Translations under genes and position numbers: made by a program
Notes under the pieces: model-generated
The model's database searches: none
Told to the model about the DNA's origin: nothing
Seen by the model: the letters and a program-made list of their open reading frames with translations, nothing else
Assembly (NCBI GenBank): GCA_900550475.1
Contig: URSA01000002.1
Coordinates: 124,001 to 188,000 of the forward strand
Source of the DNA: an uncultured Lachnospiraceae bacterium
GTDB taxonomy: Bacteria > Bacillota > Clostridia > Lachnospirales > Lachnospiraceae
DNA length: 64,000 bases
Direction: 5' to 3'
Shown here: positions 45,472 through 53,536 of the stretch, piece after piece
Layout of the letters: the number at the start of each line of letters is the position of its first letter
Position numbering within the stretch: the stretch's first letter is position 1

Positions 45472-46407
45472 ATGGATAAAATAGCGGTTTTGATTCCTTG
45501 CTATAATGAGGAAAAGACAATTACAAAGGTGGTTGCCGATGCAAAGGCGGCACTGCCGGAAGCGGTCGTTTATGTGTACGACAACAACTCCACGGATGAA
45601 ACCGTGAAGCTGGCTGAGGCGGCGGGCGCAGTAGTGCGCCATGAATATCAACAGGGCAAAGGAAATGTGGTGCGCAGAATGTTCCGCGAGATTGAGGCGG
45701 AGTGTTACCTGATGATCGATGGGGATGATACCTATCCTCTGGACTGTGCTGCCGAGATGGTGGGTCATGTGCTGAGCCGTCATGCCGACATGGTGGTGGG
45801 CGACAGGCTTTCCTCCACCTACTTTACCGAAAACAAGCGTCCGTTTCACAACTTCGGAAACAGTCTGGTGAGGGGAACCATCAACAGTCTGTTCCACTCG
45901 GATATCAAGGATATTATGACCGGATACAGGGCTTTCAGTTATGAGTTTGTAAAGACATTTCCGGTGTTCAGCGCCGGCTTCCAGATTGAGACGGAAATGA
46001 CGATCCATGCAGTCAATTACAGGATGCAGGTGGATAACGTGATTGTGGATTACCGGGACAGACCATCCGGCAGCGTTTCCAAACTGAACACATACTCGGA
46101 CGGCTTCAAGGTTTTGTGGAAGATTGTGCAGCTGTTCAAGACATACAAGCCAAGGGCGTTTTTCAGTCTGATTGCACTGCTGATGGCGGCGGTGTCCACG
46201 GTGATGATGGTTCCTGTTCTGCTTGAATATTTCAGCACCGGGCTGGTTCCACGTTTTCCGACCCTGATTGTCAGCGGCTTCATTGCGCTGGCGGCGATAC
46301 AGTCTTTCTTTTCCGGCATGATACTGGAGGAGATGACGTGGAAGGACAGAAGAGATTTTGAATACCGGTACAACCGGGTGGCAGAGCAGAAGAGGAACAG
46401 CAGGTAG
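45472..46407 (+). CDS. GT2 glycosyltransferase of the polyprenyl/dolichyl-phosphate sugar synthase type
   Basis: This 311-residue protein has IAVLIPCYNEEKTITKVV, VYVYDNNSTDETVKLAEAAG, YLMIDGDDTYPLDCA (DXD site) and IMTGYRAFSYEFVKTFP, the pattern of DPM1/GtrB-like GT2 enzymes. Two membrane helices lie at about 228-285. Such enzymes charge a polyprenyl phosphate with one sugar, the donor used by GT-C enzymes outside the membrane. The GT-C type proteins at 50260, 51801 and 59214 could use it. ATG 45472 has AAAGGA at 45461-45466. Upstream in-frame sequence belongs to the previous gene region. Confidence 0.8.
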   Translation: MDKIAVLIPCYNEEKTITKVVADAKAALPEAVVYVYDNNSTDETVKLAEAAGAVVRHEYQQGKGNVVRRMFREIEAECYLMIDGDDTYPLDCAAEMVGHVLSRHADMVVGDRLSSTYFTENKRPFHNFGNSLVRGTINSLFHSDIKDIMTGYRAFSYEFVKTFPVFSAGFQIETEMTIHAVNYRMQVDNVIVDYRDRPSGSVSKLNTYSDGFKVLWKIVQLFKTYKPRAFFSLIALLMAAVSTVMMVPVLLEYFSTGLVPRFPTLIVSGFIALAAIQSFFSGMILEEMTWKDRRDFEYRYNRVAEQKRNSR

Positions 46408-46428
46408 GTTTCTCAGAATGGAGATTTG

Positions 46429-47601
46429 ATGGGCAATAGAAGGAGAGACGAAGAGAGGAAAGCGTGGCTGATAGTGGCAGGAATCATAGTAGCCGCTGTA
46501 GCGGTTGCTTTTTTTCTGACGAAAGATTTCAGACAGTATCTGAGGGACTATGACGATTTTCAAAAATATAAGCAGTATGTGCTTGCCGGGGAGACGGAGA
46601 ATGAATCGGACGACACCGTCCCTGCACAATCGGATGTGACGGACAACAGTCAGTCGAATAATCAGGATCAGCAGCCGTCAGAACCGGCTACGCCGGATCC
46701 GCAGCCCCAGGAACCGATTCCGGGATATGTACTTGCAGGCTCCCGCGCTTTGACGGATGTCAGCGGAAACTTGGCGTGGGAAGCGAATATGATTTCGGAG
46801 GAAACCGCCGCAGTGATCCGCCGGTATGTGGAGGAGAGAAATCAGGTATATACCTGGGAAAATACTTATGACAAGACGCTGAAAATCAATGAGCTGGATC
46901 GTAAGATTCTCTCCGCAGCAAACTGCAGCTTCCCCAACGTGAGCATCAGCTTTGTGGGGGACAGTATCACAGAGGGTGTTGGCGGAAACGAAGATGCATC
47001 CGGAAATAAGATCAGCTATGTGAATTATGTGCAGGATGCACTGCACTTCGGAACCGTGACAAATAACGGAGTGGCGGGGAGCACGATCGGAGATTACATG
47101 ACGCAGACGGATCTTTCCATTGCATATAATCAGGATAAGCTGTTTGATGCAAAGAACATGATAACGGTTTTCTATGCCGGGTTAAATGACTATCTGTATA
47201 AACCGGAGGTGAAGAATTTCGGCGTATTGAATGATGGCTCCACCGGCGGATATTGCGGACAGTTGCAGATGCTTCTGCGTTCTTTCCCAACAGCATATCC
47301 AAATACGAAATTCTTTATTGTGACGGCGTTCCAGACAACACTTGACAATGGAGTGACGGAGGTTACGAATTTTGATGGGATTCCTACGCTGAATGATTAT
47401 ATGCAGCCCCAGAGGCTGCTTGCGGCGGAATGCGGTTACCCGGTGATCGATTTATATAACATAGGGTTTATGGATATGCATGATGAACAAACGGCAGCCG
47501 CACTGCTGGCAGACAGTACACACCCTAATGATGCGGGATACCGGATTCTGGGCGAGCATATCGCTGCGGAGATACTTCTTTACTATCTGGGTATCAGCTG
47601 A
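46429..47601 (+). CDS. Membrane-anchored SGNH/GDSL hydrolase
   Basis: The 390-residue protein has a basic N-terminus, one membrane helix (about 13-31), a Gln/Ser/Pro/Asp-rich linker (about 50-100) and an extracytoplasmic SGNH domain. All four blocks are visible: FVGDSITEG (Ser near 179), NNGVAGSTIGD, FYAGLNDYLY, and DSTHPNDAGY (Asp and His near 362-365). It may remove acetyl groups from the surface glycan or transfer them. ATG 46429 is preferred over TTG 46426. Its TGA (47599-47601) directly touches the stop of the convergent gene. Confidence 0.82.
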   Translation: MGNRRRDEERKAWLIVAGIIVAAVAVAFFLTKDFRQYLRDYDDFQKYKQYVLAGETENESDDTVPAQSDVTDNSQSNNQDQQPSEPATPDPQPQEPIPGYVLAGSRALTDVSGNLAWEANMISEETAAVIRRYVEERNQVYTWENTYDKTLKINELDRKILSAANCSFPNVSISFVGDSITEGVGGNEDASGNKISYVNYVQDALHFGTVTNNGVAGSTIGDYMTQTDLSIAYNQDKLFDAKNMITVFYAGLNDYLYKPEVKNFGVLNDGSTGGYCGQLQMLLRSFPTAYPNTKFFIVTAFQTTLDNGVTEVTNFDGIPTLNDYMQPQRLLAAECGYPVIDLYNIGFMDMHDEQTAAALLADSTHPNDAGYRILGEHIAAEILLYYLGIS

Positions 47602-48648
47602 TTAGGGTACATACTGCTCAAAGTCGCAGGAAGAAAGGTAGCGGTACATGGTATCCAGAATTTCCGCGCAGTTTTCTTTTGTGATCCGGCAGCGATCCCC
47701 CGCAAAGCACTCGGTAATGAAATCGTTCATGTCGTGGTTGTAGTGTGTGTAATCCGTGTAATGGGCAAGGTCTGTGATGTAGTCGAACTGATCCTGAAAG
47801 TAGAACAGCTTCACGTTGGGGTAGGCAGAAAGTGTCTCCACGATTTGCCCGATGCCGGATAATTCGGCGGCAAGGGTTCCGTCCGCATAGCGGTCATACC
47901 AGTAAAGGATGCTGTACGGCGGAAAGAACACGTAAAATTCTGTGTCGGGCATACTTTCAATATGCGGGATAATACAGCTGTTCAGGTTGTCGGAAATATT
48001 TTGCGAATAGCTGTTCTCCGCAATGGAAGGCAGAAATTCCGTGGGCGCGTGATAGGTCTGTGCCACGAACTCCTTTCCGTAGTACATGACCGGCCAGGTC
48101 CAGTAGATCTCGTTGATGGGAGTGCTCTCCCGCTCGACCTGCGGCCGGATGATGTATTGAAGGATAACCTCCTTGTTTAACAGATAGGGGATATCGTTCA
48201 GGGGATTTTGGTCATACAGATAGGCTGGGATCTCATAGGCGGTGAACCCCGGCGCATTTTTGTAGGTATAAATGTCAATATCCAGAAAAACGGCGGACAG
48301 AGAGCGGTCGCTTTCTTCCACGATCTTCATAATGGTATCCACATCCTTGGGGTAGGCGCCATCGTAAGAGAGCTTGATGGTGTCGAGCCCCATTTTTTGT
48401 CGGAACAATTCCGTGTCAAAATTAATGGTCATGGAGGAACCGACAATTACGCTGTCATAGTCGAAATGTCTCGCCATGCCGGGGTTCTGGTTCAATTTGT
48501 TGTCGACCTGATAGAACAATCCGGCAAGAGGCTTATGATATTGGAAAAAGGGATCCGCGAGCACCACCAGTAAGGCTGCCGCAAGCAGTGCAGCTGCGGA
48601 AAAGGAGAGAAAGCATATGCAGTATTTGCGGTATGGAATTTCTTTCAT
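47602..48648 (-). CDS. Membrane-anchored SGNH-like protein, partner of second MBOAT
   Basis: The 348-residue protein has one membrane helix (about 10-32) and an extracytoplasmic domain with VIVGSSMTINFDTELF (Ser in block I, as in DltD) and DYTHYNHDMNDF (Asp-His near the end). It follows the MBOAT gene on the minus strand by 20 bases, the usual order, and would finish acyl transfer onto the glycan. GAGGAG six bases before ATG 48648 fixes the start; upstream ATG and TTG codons lack a site. The family is often annotated only as hypothetical. Confidence 0.72.
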   Translation of the reverse strand: MKEIPYRKYCICFLSFSAAALLAAALLVVLADPFFQYHKPLAGLFYQVDNKLNQNPGMARHFDYDSVIVGSSMTINFDTELFRQKMGLDTIKLSYDGAYPKDVDTIMKIVEESDRSLSAVFLDIDIYTYKNAPGFTAYEIPAYLYDQNPLNDIPYLLNKEVILQYIIRPQVERESTPINEIYWTWPVMYYGKEFVAQTYHAPTEFLPSIAENSYSQNISDNLNSCIIPHIESMPDTEFYVFFPPYSILYWYDRYADGTLAAELSGIGQIVETLSAYPNVKLFYFQDQFDYITDLAHYTDYTHYNHDMNDFITECFAGDRCRITKENCAEILDTMYRYLSSCDFEQYVP

Positions 48649-48668
48649 GGTATTCTCCTCGTTCATTG

Positions 48669-50141
48669 TCAAAAATTAAAATACAGGAAACTGCTCACAC
48701 CGGAGAGGGACAGCACGCTCCACACAAACAGGAAAGCGAGGCATAGGGTGCGGGGAACCGACGGAACATAAGTTTTCTCTGTCTCATAAATGTTTTTGCA
48801 GAAAAAGATCAAAACCACGGCGGCTGTGAGAAAACCGATCATGCAGTACAGGGAGGCTCCCGGCAGCCTGGTGATGCCAAAGAACTTCATCACATAGAAA
48901 AATTCGGATAACTCAAAGGCGGCAGGAATCTGTTTGTGCAATCCGGCTCCGGCCATTGTAAATACGTTTTCCAGCATACAGACGGCCTGTGAGATTGTGG
49001 AGGCACGGAAGAAACACCATGTGAGCGTTACAAAAACAAAAGTCAAAACAACGGAGATTGGTTGAAAAATCCGGACTTTCGGAAAACGGATCCGGGATCT
49101 GAGCTTTCGCCATATATGCGTCAACACATTGAGGACGCCGTGAAGGCAGCCCCAGACAACAAAAGTCCAGCCTGCGCCGTGCCAGATACCACTAATCAGA
49201 AAGACAATGAGTATGTTGCAATAGGTGCGGAAAGCTCCCTTACGGTTTCCGCCCAGCGGGATGTAGACATAGCGGGTAAAAAATCTGCCCAGTGTAATAT
49301 GCCATCTGTCCCAAAATTCAATGATACTCTTCGATTTGTAGGGGGAGAGAAAGTTGACCGCAATCTCAATATTGAACATACTGCCGACACCGCGCGCCAT
49401 ATCGCAATAGCCGCTGAAGTCGAAGTAGAGCTGAAAGGTGTAGAACAGGATCACCAGGAGGGTCTCGAAGCCGCCCAGGGAAACATAATTTGCAAAGCCC
49501 CAGTCAGCCGCTTTTCCAAAGGTATCCGCCAGAAGCACCTTCTTGGAAAGACCTAAAGTAAAAATGCGGATACCCCGGTAGAAGTGATCAAAACGAAACG
49601 TCTTTAAAGAAGAATCCCTGAACTGGGGAATCATCTCCTCATGGCTGACGATGGGACCTGCAATCAACTGCGGGAAAAAAACAACGAACAGTGCATAGTC
49701 AAGGAAATTCTCCCGGAGCACTTTACCGTTCGCCGTGTCGGCGAGAAAACCAATCTGCTGAAAGGTGAAGAAACTGATACCCAGAGGCATCAACACATGC
49801 AGCAGAGAAAAGCTCGTGTGGAACAAAAGATTGATGTTTTCCAGAAGAAAGTCAAAATATTTGTAGTAGCAGAGAATCCCCACGTTTCCGGTTATACCGA
49901 GAAACAAAAGAAGCCGTGGACGCTTTCCGGTTGTGAGCAGCAGATGGATCATGTAGTTAAACAAGATGCTTGACAGGATAATGAAAAGGTAGGAAAGGTG
50001 GAAGTACGCATAAAACCACAGCGACATTCCCACCAGAAAGAGTTTGGCAAAACGCGGTTTTCCGAAATGATTCAACAGAAAATACCCTGCAAGGGACAGG
50101 GGCAGAAATATGAAAATAAACAGATGGGAATTAAATAACAT
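48669..50141 (-). CDS. MBOAT family membrane O-acyltransferase, second copy
   Basis: This 490-residue multi-helix protein has LMPLGISFFTFQQIGFLADTANG, FPQLIAGPIVSHEEM, YFDFSGYCDMARG, FWDRWHITLGRFFTRYVYIPLGG and SGIWHGAGW with the catalytic histidine. It is homologous to, but clearly diverged from, the copy at 29746. It likely passes acyl groups to the SGNH partner encoded just after it. The start MLFNSHLF at 50141 has CGAGGA seven bases upstream; an open extension to 50294 would overlap the promoter and is rejected. Confidence 0.9.
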   Translation of the reverse strand: MLFNSHLFIFIFLPLSLAGYFLLNHFGKPRFAKLFLVGMSLWFYAYFHLSYLFIILSSILFNYMIHLLLTTGKRPRLLLFLGITGNVGILCYYKYFDFLLENINLLFHTSFSLLHVLMPLGISFFTFQQIGFLADTANGKVLRENFLDYALFVVFFPQLIAGPIVSHEEMIPQFRDSSLKTFRFDHFYRGIRIFTLGLSKKVLLADTFGKAADWGFANYVSLGGFETLLVILFYTFQLYFDFSGYCDMARGVGSMFNIEIAVNFLSPYKSKSIIEFWDRWHITLGRFFTRYVYIPLGGNRKGAFRTYCNILIVFLISGIWHGAGWTFVVWGCLHGVLNVLTHIWRKLRSRIRFPKVRIFQPISVVLTFVFVTLTWCFFRASTISQAVCMLENVFTMAGAGLHKQIPAAFELSEFFYVMKFFGITRLPGASLYCMIGFLTAAVVLIFFCKNIYETEKTYVPSVPRTLCLAFLFVWSVLSLSGVSSFLYFNF

Positions 50142-50174
50142 ATCGGAATCCTCGTTTGCACAAAATTCCACTTT

Positions 50175-50203
50175 AGAATAGCAGAAAGGGCGGAAACAGT
50201 CAA
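50175..50203 (-). promoter_or_regulatory. Promoter for the minus-strand MBOAT/SGNH pair
   Basis: On the minus strand, TTGACT (50198-50203) and TATTCT (50175-50180) are 17 bases apart, with TGC before the -10 (extended). Predicted start near 50168. Confidence 0.6.
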
Positions 50204-50213
50204 ATAATTTGAC
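50199..50213. repeat. Palindrome covering both divergent -35 boxes
   Basis: GTCAAAT (50199-50205), A, ATTTGAC (50207-50213) is a perfect palindrome. It contains most of both -35 hexamers, so one bound protein would occlude both promoters. It could also be a by-product of two close -35 boxes. Confidence 0.45.
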
Positions 50214-50237
50214 AGCCCTATTTGTGCATGATATATT
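50209..50237 (+). promoter_or_regulatory. Promoter for the GT-C type genes at 50260 and 51801
   Basis: TTGACA (50209-50214) and TATATT (50232-50237) are 17 bases apart with TGA before the -10. Predicted start near 50244, so the leader is very short. Confidence 0.75.
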
Positions 50238-50259
50238 GACCCTAGCAAGGAGAGGTTGT

Positions 50260-51783
50260 ATGAAAAGCATTGAGAAAATATATAAATGGATCATCGTGAT
50301 TTTTATGCTGCTGATTACGGGATATCTGACGGTGAACAGCCTTTTTGTCCGGGCGGATCTCCCGATTGACGGCGTTACGGAAAAGACGGTTTTTCATAAA
50401 AGCTTATGGCCGGTGCTTCTGCTTCTGACGGCTGTGTTAGTTTGGGCGATTGCACGGAACAGAGAGCGTATTTCCCGTCTGGACAGCGGAAAGCTGGTCC
50501 GCGCGCTGCTTGTGTTTGATTTTCTGCTCTGCATGCTGTGGGTGGTTCTCTGCAATACCCATGAGGGAGCCGATCAGGCGCAGGTACTCTATGCGGCAAA
50601 GCAGTTTTCACAGGGAAATTACCAGAAACTGCTTCCTGATCAATATATGGGGATGTACCCGTTTCAGCTTCCGTTGGCGTTGTTGTATGAACCTTTTTAT
50701 CTGCTGTTCGGAGATGTGACACCTTTTCTCTGGCAATTTATCAACGCGTTTCTCATCTGCGGCATACAATATGTTCTTTATCTGCTGGTCTGCAAAATGA
50801 CGGAGGAGAGGACATGGATCAATCTGTTTTTACTGCTGCAGTTTCTGGATCTGCCCCTCATTCTGTATGTATCCTTTGTATACGGAACCCTGATCGGGCT
50901 GTTTCTGGCACTGGCAGCACTGTATTTGCTGGAGGAGTACGGCAGAAAGGGAGGATTGCGGCGGGCAGTGGGCGCAGCGGTCTGTATTGCAGCGGCATGC
51001 CTGCTGCGGACCAACAATTCCATTTATTTAATTGCGCTGTGCATTGTGAGTCTGCTGCTTCTGTTTAAAAAGCGCCGGGGCGTGCTTGTCTTTGCTGCGT
51101 TAGCACTTATCTTGTTTGTGGGCGGCAGACAGGGCGTCTACCGGCTATATGAATGGCGCAGCGGTATGGAAATCTGCGAGGGAGAGCCCTCTACCCTTTG
51201 GATTGCCATGGGTTTATCACCCAACGAGGAGCGGGCAGCAGGGTGGTACAACGGGTATACCTGGGATACCTATCTGGAGCTTGGCTGTGACACAAAGGCT
51301 GCGGAGAGCTTTGCATGGGAACGCATAGGAGAATCCCTTGCTGCGTTTGGTGCTTCAGCAGGATATACGGCGCGGTTTTTCGGGGAAAAGATCAATTCCA
51401 CATGGCTGAATCCCGATTTTCAGGCATTATGGAACAACAGCCATCATGGGCATTATGTTGCCTGTGCGCCGGTGATCTATAATCTGTTCACGGGGGAGCT
51501 TCATACATTGGCGGAACTGGTGCTTCATGTAATACAGTTCTGGGTTTATATGGGAGCTTTATTGTACTTCTGGGGGCATCGCAAAAAGACAGACTGGACG
51601 CAGTGTTCCCTTGCGCTTGTCTTTATCGGCGGGTTTCTGTTTCACTTGTTCTGGGAGACTAAAGCCCAGTATGTCATTACTTATTATGTCCTGCTGTTCC
51701 CATATGCGGCGGCAGGGTATCTGTGGCTGGCGGATAAACTGAGGCTCTGCGTTTTGTTAAAAAAAGCAAAACAGCATAAGTAG
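50260..51783 (+). CDS. GT-C type membrane glycosyltransferase-like protein
   Basis: The 507-residue protein has about 11-12 membrane helices. Between the first pair lies NTHEGADQAQVLYAAKQFSQGNYQKL, an acidic first extracytoplasmic loop as in GT39/ArnT-like enzymes, and YMGMYPFQLPLALLYEPFYLLFGD follows. A C-terminal extracytoplasmic segment (about 300-400) is rich in Trp and Glu. Such enzymes use polyprenyl-phosphate sugars on the outside of the membrane. The donor synthase could be the GT2 at 45472. AAGGAGAGG at 50247-50255 precedes the ATG. An in-frame upstream extension lacks a ribosome site. Confidence 0.68.
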   Translation: MKSIEKIYKWIIVIFMLLITGYLTVNSLFVRADLPIDGVTEKTVFHKSLWPVLLLLTAVLVWAIARNRERISRLDSGKLVRALLVFDFLLCMLWVVLCNTHEGADQAQVLYAAKQFSQGNYQKLLPDQYMGMYPFQLPLALLYEPFYLLFGDVTPFLWQFINAFLICGIQYVLYLLVCKMTEERTWINLFLLLQFLDLPLILYVSFVYGTLIGLFLALAALYLLEEYGRKGGLRRAVGAAVCIAAACLLRTNNSIYLIALCIVSLLLLFKKRRGVLVFAALALILFVGGRQGVYRLYEWRSGMEICEGEPSTLWIAMGLSPNEERAAGWYNGYTWDTYLELGCDTKAAESFAWERIGESLAAFGASAGYTARFFGEKINSTWLNPDFQALWNNSHHGHYVACAPVIYNLFTGELHTLAELVLHVIQFWVYMGALLYFWGHRKKTDWTQCSLALVFIGGFLFHLFWETKAQYVITYYVLLFPYAAAGYLWLADKLRLCVLLKKAKQHK

Positions 51784-51800
51784 TAAAAGGGGAATGTACA

Positions 51801-52985
51801 ATGAGTACAGTGGAAAAAAAGATTCTGTTATTCATAGAAAAGCATTTGTTTGTTTTGGCTTTGATAGGAATTTCGTTGGTCGCAATTTTGATTCGCTTTT
51901 CTTACAAGGATTTTATCAGCGTGGATATGCGTGACTTTCTCCTGCCGTGGTATGAGGAGATCAAAGGGAAAGGCGGCTTCCCGGCCTTGCGGGACAGAGT
52001 AGGAAATTATAATATTCTGTATCAGACATTGATTGCATTTCTGACCTACATACCGGTTCCGCCTGTGGCGGCATATAAGCTGCTCTCCTGCCTGTTTGAT
52101 TTTGCCTGTGCCGTAACGGGCGGATGTATGATATGCCGTCTTGGGAAGGACAAGTGGAAGGGGCTTGCAGGCTATGCATTACTGCTGCTGTCGCCGGTTA
52201 CCGGTATGAATTCTGCGTTGTGGGGACAATGTGATTCTGTCTATACATTTTTTTTGGTACTTGCAGTATATATGCTGATGAAGGAAAAGTATCACGTTTC
52301 TTTTATATGTTTGGGATTTGCGTTTGCATTTAAACTGCAGGCAGTTTTCATATTGCCGTTCTTCCTCTTCTACTATTTTTACAAGAGAAGATTCTCAATC
52401 TTTCACTTTCTGTGGATGCCGGCAATTCTGTTTGCAACAGGCATTCCGGGGCTTGTGATGGGAAGGGATTGGGATGAATGCTTATCCATCTACTATTCCC
52501 AGACAAGGTGGTACAGATATCAGTATATGAATTATCCCAGTTTCTGGGCTGTGTTCAGCGGCTCTGACAATGCCTGCTATGACATGTTCTCTGTAGCTGC
52601 AATTTGTGTGACTGTGACAATATTGGCGGCGATCATGGTTATCTGCCTCGTAAGAAAAATGGAGATTTCGGGGGAGAATATTATCTATCTGTCCCTTTTA
52701 CTGACGTATACATGTGTCCTGTTTTTGCCTGCCATGCATGAAAGATATGGCTATTCGTATGAAATATTTGCAATTATTCTGGCAGTAATCAACAGACGAG
52801 GCAGGTGGAAGGCTGGGGCATTGATCCTGATTTCCTGTGTAACCTATGGTCATTATTTATGCGGTACGGATTACAATACGCAGCTTTTTGCTGCTGCTAA
52901 TGTAATTGTGTATGCATGCTATCTGAGGGATTTCTTTCAAGCAAAGTCATCAGTTCCCAATATGGCAAGTCAGGATAAATCTTAG
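51801..52985 (+). CDS. GT-C type mannosyltransferase-like membrane protein (GT87/DUF2029-like)
   Basis: The 394-residue protein has about ten helices. The first loop SVDMRDFLLPWYEEIKGKGGFPAL holds the acidic residues expected for catalysis, SALWGQCDSVYTFF follows, and FLPAMHERYGYSYE near residue 310 is a recurring motif of this family. It probably transfers a sugar from a polyprenyl phosphate outside the membrane. It forms a pair with the upstream GT-C gene, 17 bases apart, with AAAAGGGGAA before ATG 51801. Confidence 0.68.
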   Translation: MSTVEKKILLFIEKHLFVLALIGISLVAILIRFSYKDFISVDMRDFLLPWYEEIKGKGGFPALRDRVGNYNILYQTLIAFLTYIPVPPVAAYKLLSCLFDFACAVTGGCMICRLGKDKWKGLAGYALLLLSPVTGMNSALWGQCDSVYTFFLVLAVYMLMKEKYHVSFICLGFAFAFKLQAVFILPFFLFYYFYKRRFSIFHFLWMPAILFATGIPGLVMGRDWDECLSIYYSQTRWYRYQYMNYPSFWAVFSGSDNACYDMFSVAAICVTVTILAAIMVICLVRKMEISGENIIYLSLLLTYTCVLFLPAMHERYGYSYEIFAIILAVINRRGRWKAGALILISCVTYGHYLCGTDYNTQLFAAANVIVYACYLRDFFQAKSSVPNMASQDKS

Positions 52986-53005
52986 AAATAATGTCGAAAA
53001 AGTGA

Positions 53006-53034
53006 TTGTAATGTATCGAACTCAATGTTAGAAT
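53006..53034 (+). promoter_or_regulatory. Promoter for the DUF4870-like gene
   Basis: TTGTAA (53006-53011) and TAGAAT (53029-53034) are 17 bases apart with TGT before the -10. The leader contains a short GCGGG/CCCGC hairpin (about 53055-53071) just ahead of the AAGGAG ribosome site. Confidence 0.55.
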
Positions 53035-53082
53035 GATAACCATAAAGGATTTGCGGGTGATCCCCGCGGAAGGAGAAAAGTT

Positions 53083-53445
53083 ATGGATATGAACAACAAT
53101 GCTGCTGATGTACAGCAGAACAAGGTAATGGCGGTTCTCTCTTATATCGGAATCCTCGTTTTGGTTCCTATATTTGCGGCAAAGGAGTCTCCGTACGCAA
53201 AGTTTCATGCTAATCAGGGGCTTGCCCTGCTGATCTGCGAGGTTGCTTACAATATCGTGGTCAGAATTATTGTAACCATTCTGAATGAAGCACTTGGCGG
53301 CGGACTGGTCGTAACGTTGATTAACTCGGTTTTAAGCCTTGTCAGCATCGCATTCCTTGTTTTTGCAATCATGGGAATCGTGAACGCTGTAAACGGTGAG
53401 ACCAAGGAGCTTCCGATCATCGGTCAGTTCAAGATTCTGAAATAA
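53083..53445 (+). CDS. Small DUF4870-like membrane protein
   Basis: The 120-residue protein has a polar N-terminus with Asn/Gln, then NKVMAVLSYIGILVLVPIFAAKESPYAKFHANQGLALL, the conserved start of the DUF4870 (Tic20-like) family, followed by two more hydrophobic segments. The family is widespread in Bacillota and has no proven function. It has its own promoter and is flanked by another promoter, so it looks like a monocistronic gene enclosed within the locus rather than a glycan enzyme. AAGGAG lies about eight bases before ATG 53083. Confidence 0.75.
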   Translation: MDMNNNAADVQQNKVMAVLSYIGILVLVPIFAAKESPYAKFHANQGLALLICEVAYNIVVRIIVTILNEALGGGLVVTLINSVLSLVSIAFLVFAIMGIVNAVNGETKELPIIGQFKILK

Positions 53446-53471
53446 TAACAGGACGAATCAAAGATAAATAG

Positions 53472-53500
53472 GTGACTTTTCCCGTACATAATGGTATAAT
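53472..53500 (+). promoter_or_regulatory. Promoter for the PseB-like gene
   Basis: GTGACT (53472-53477) and a perfect TATAAT (53495-53500) are 17 bases apart with TGG before the -10 (extended). Predicted start near 53507. Confidence 0.65.
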
Positions 53501-53536
53501 AACTCTTGATATGGCATGAAACGGCAGGAGGTTATT

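Noticed and set aside
45430..46629. Long open frame (399 codons) on the minus strand
   Set aside because: It is antisense to the GT2 and SGNH genes, has low-complexity His/Gln/Arg content and no start signal. It is a by-product of codon bias.
22851..49556. Minus-strand modules as invertible DNA cassettes
   Set aside because: I looked for matching inverted repeats at the module ends (near 23315/27330, 35703/36800, 47602/50205) and found none long enough, and no recombinase gene is present. Convergent overlap is reported instead.
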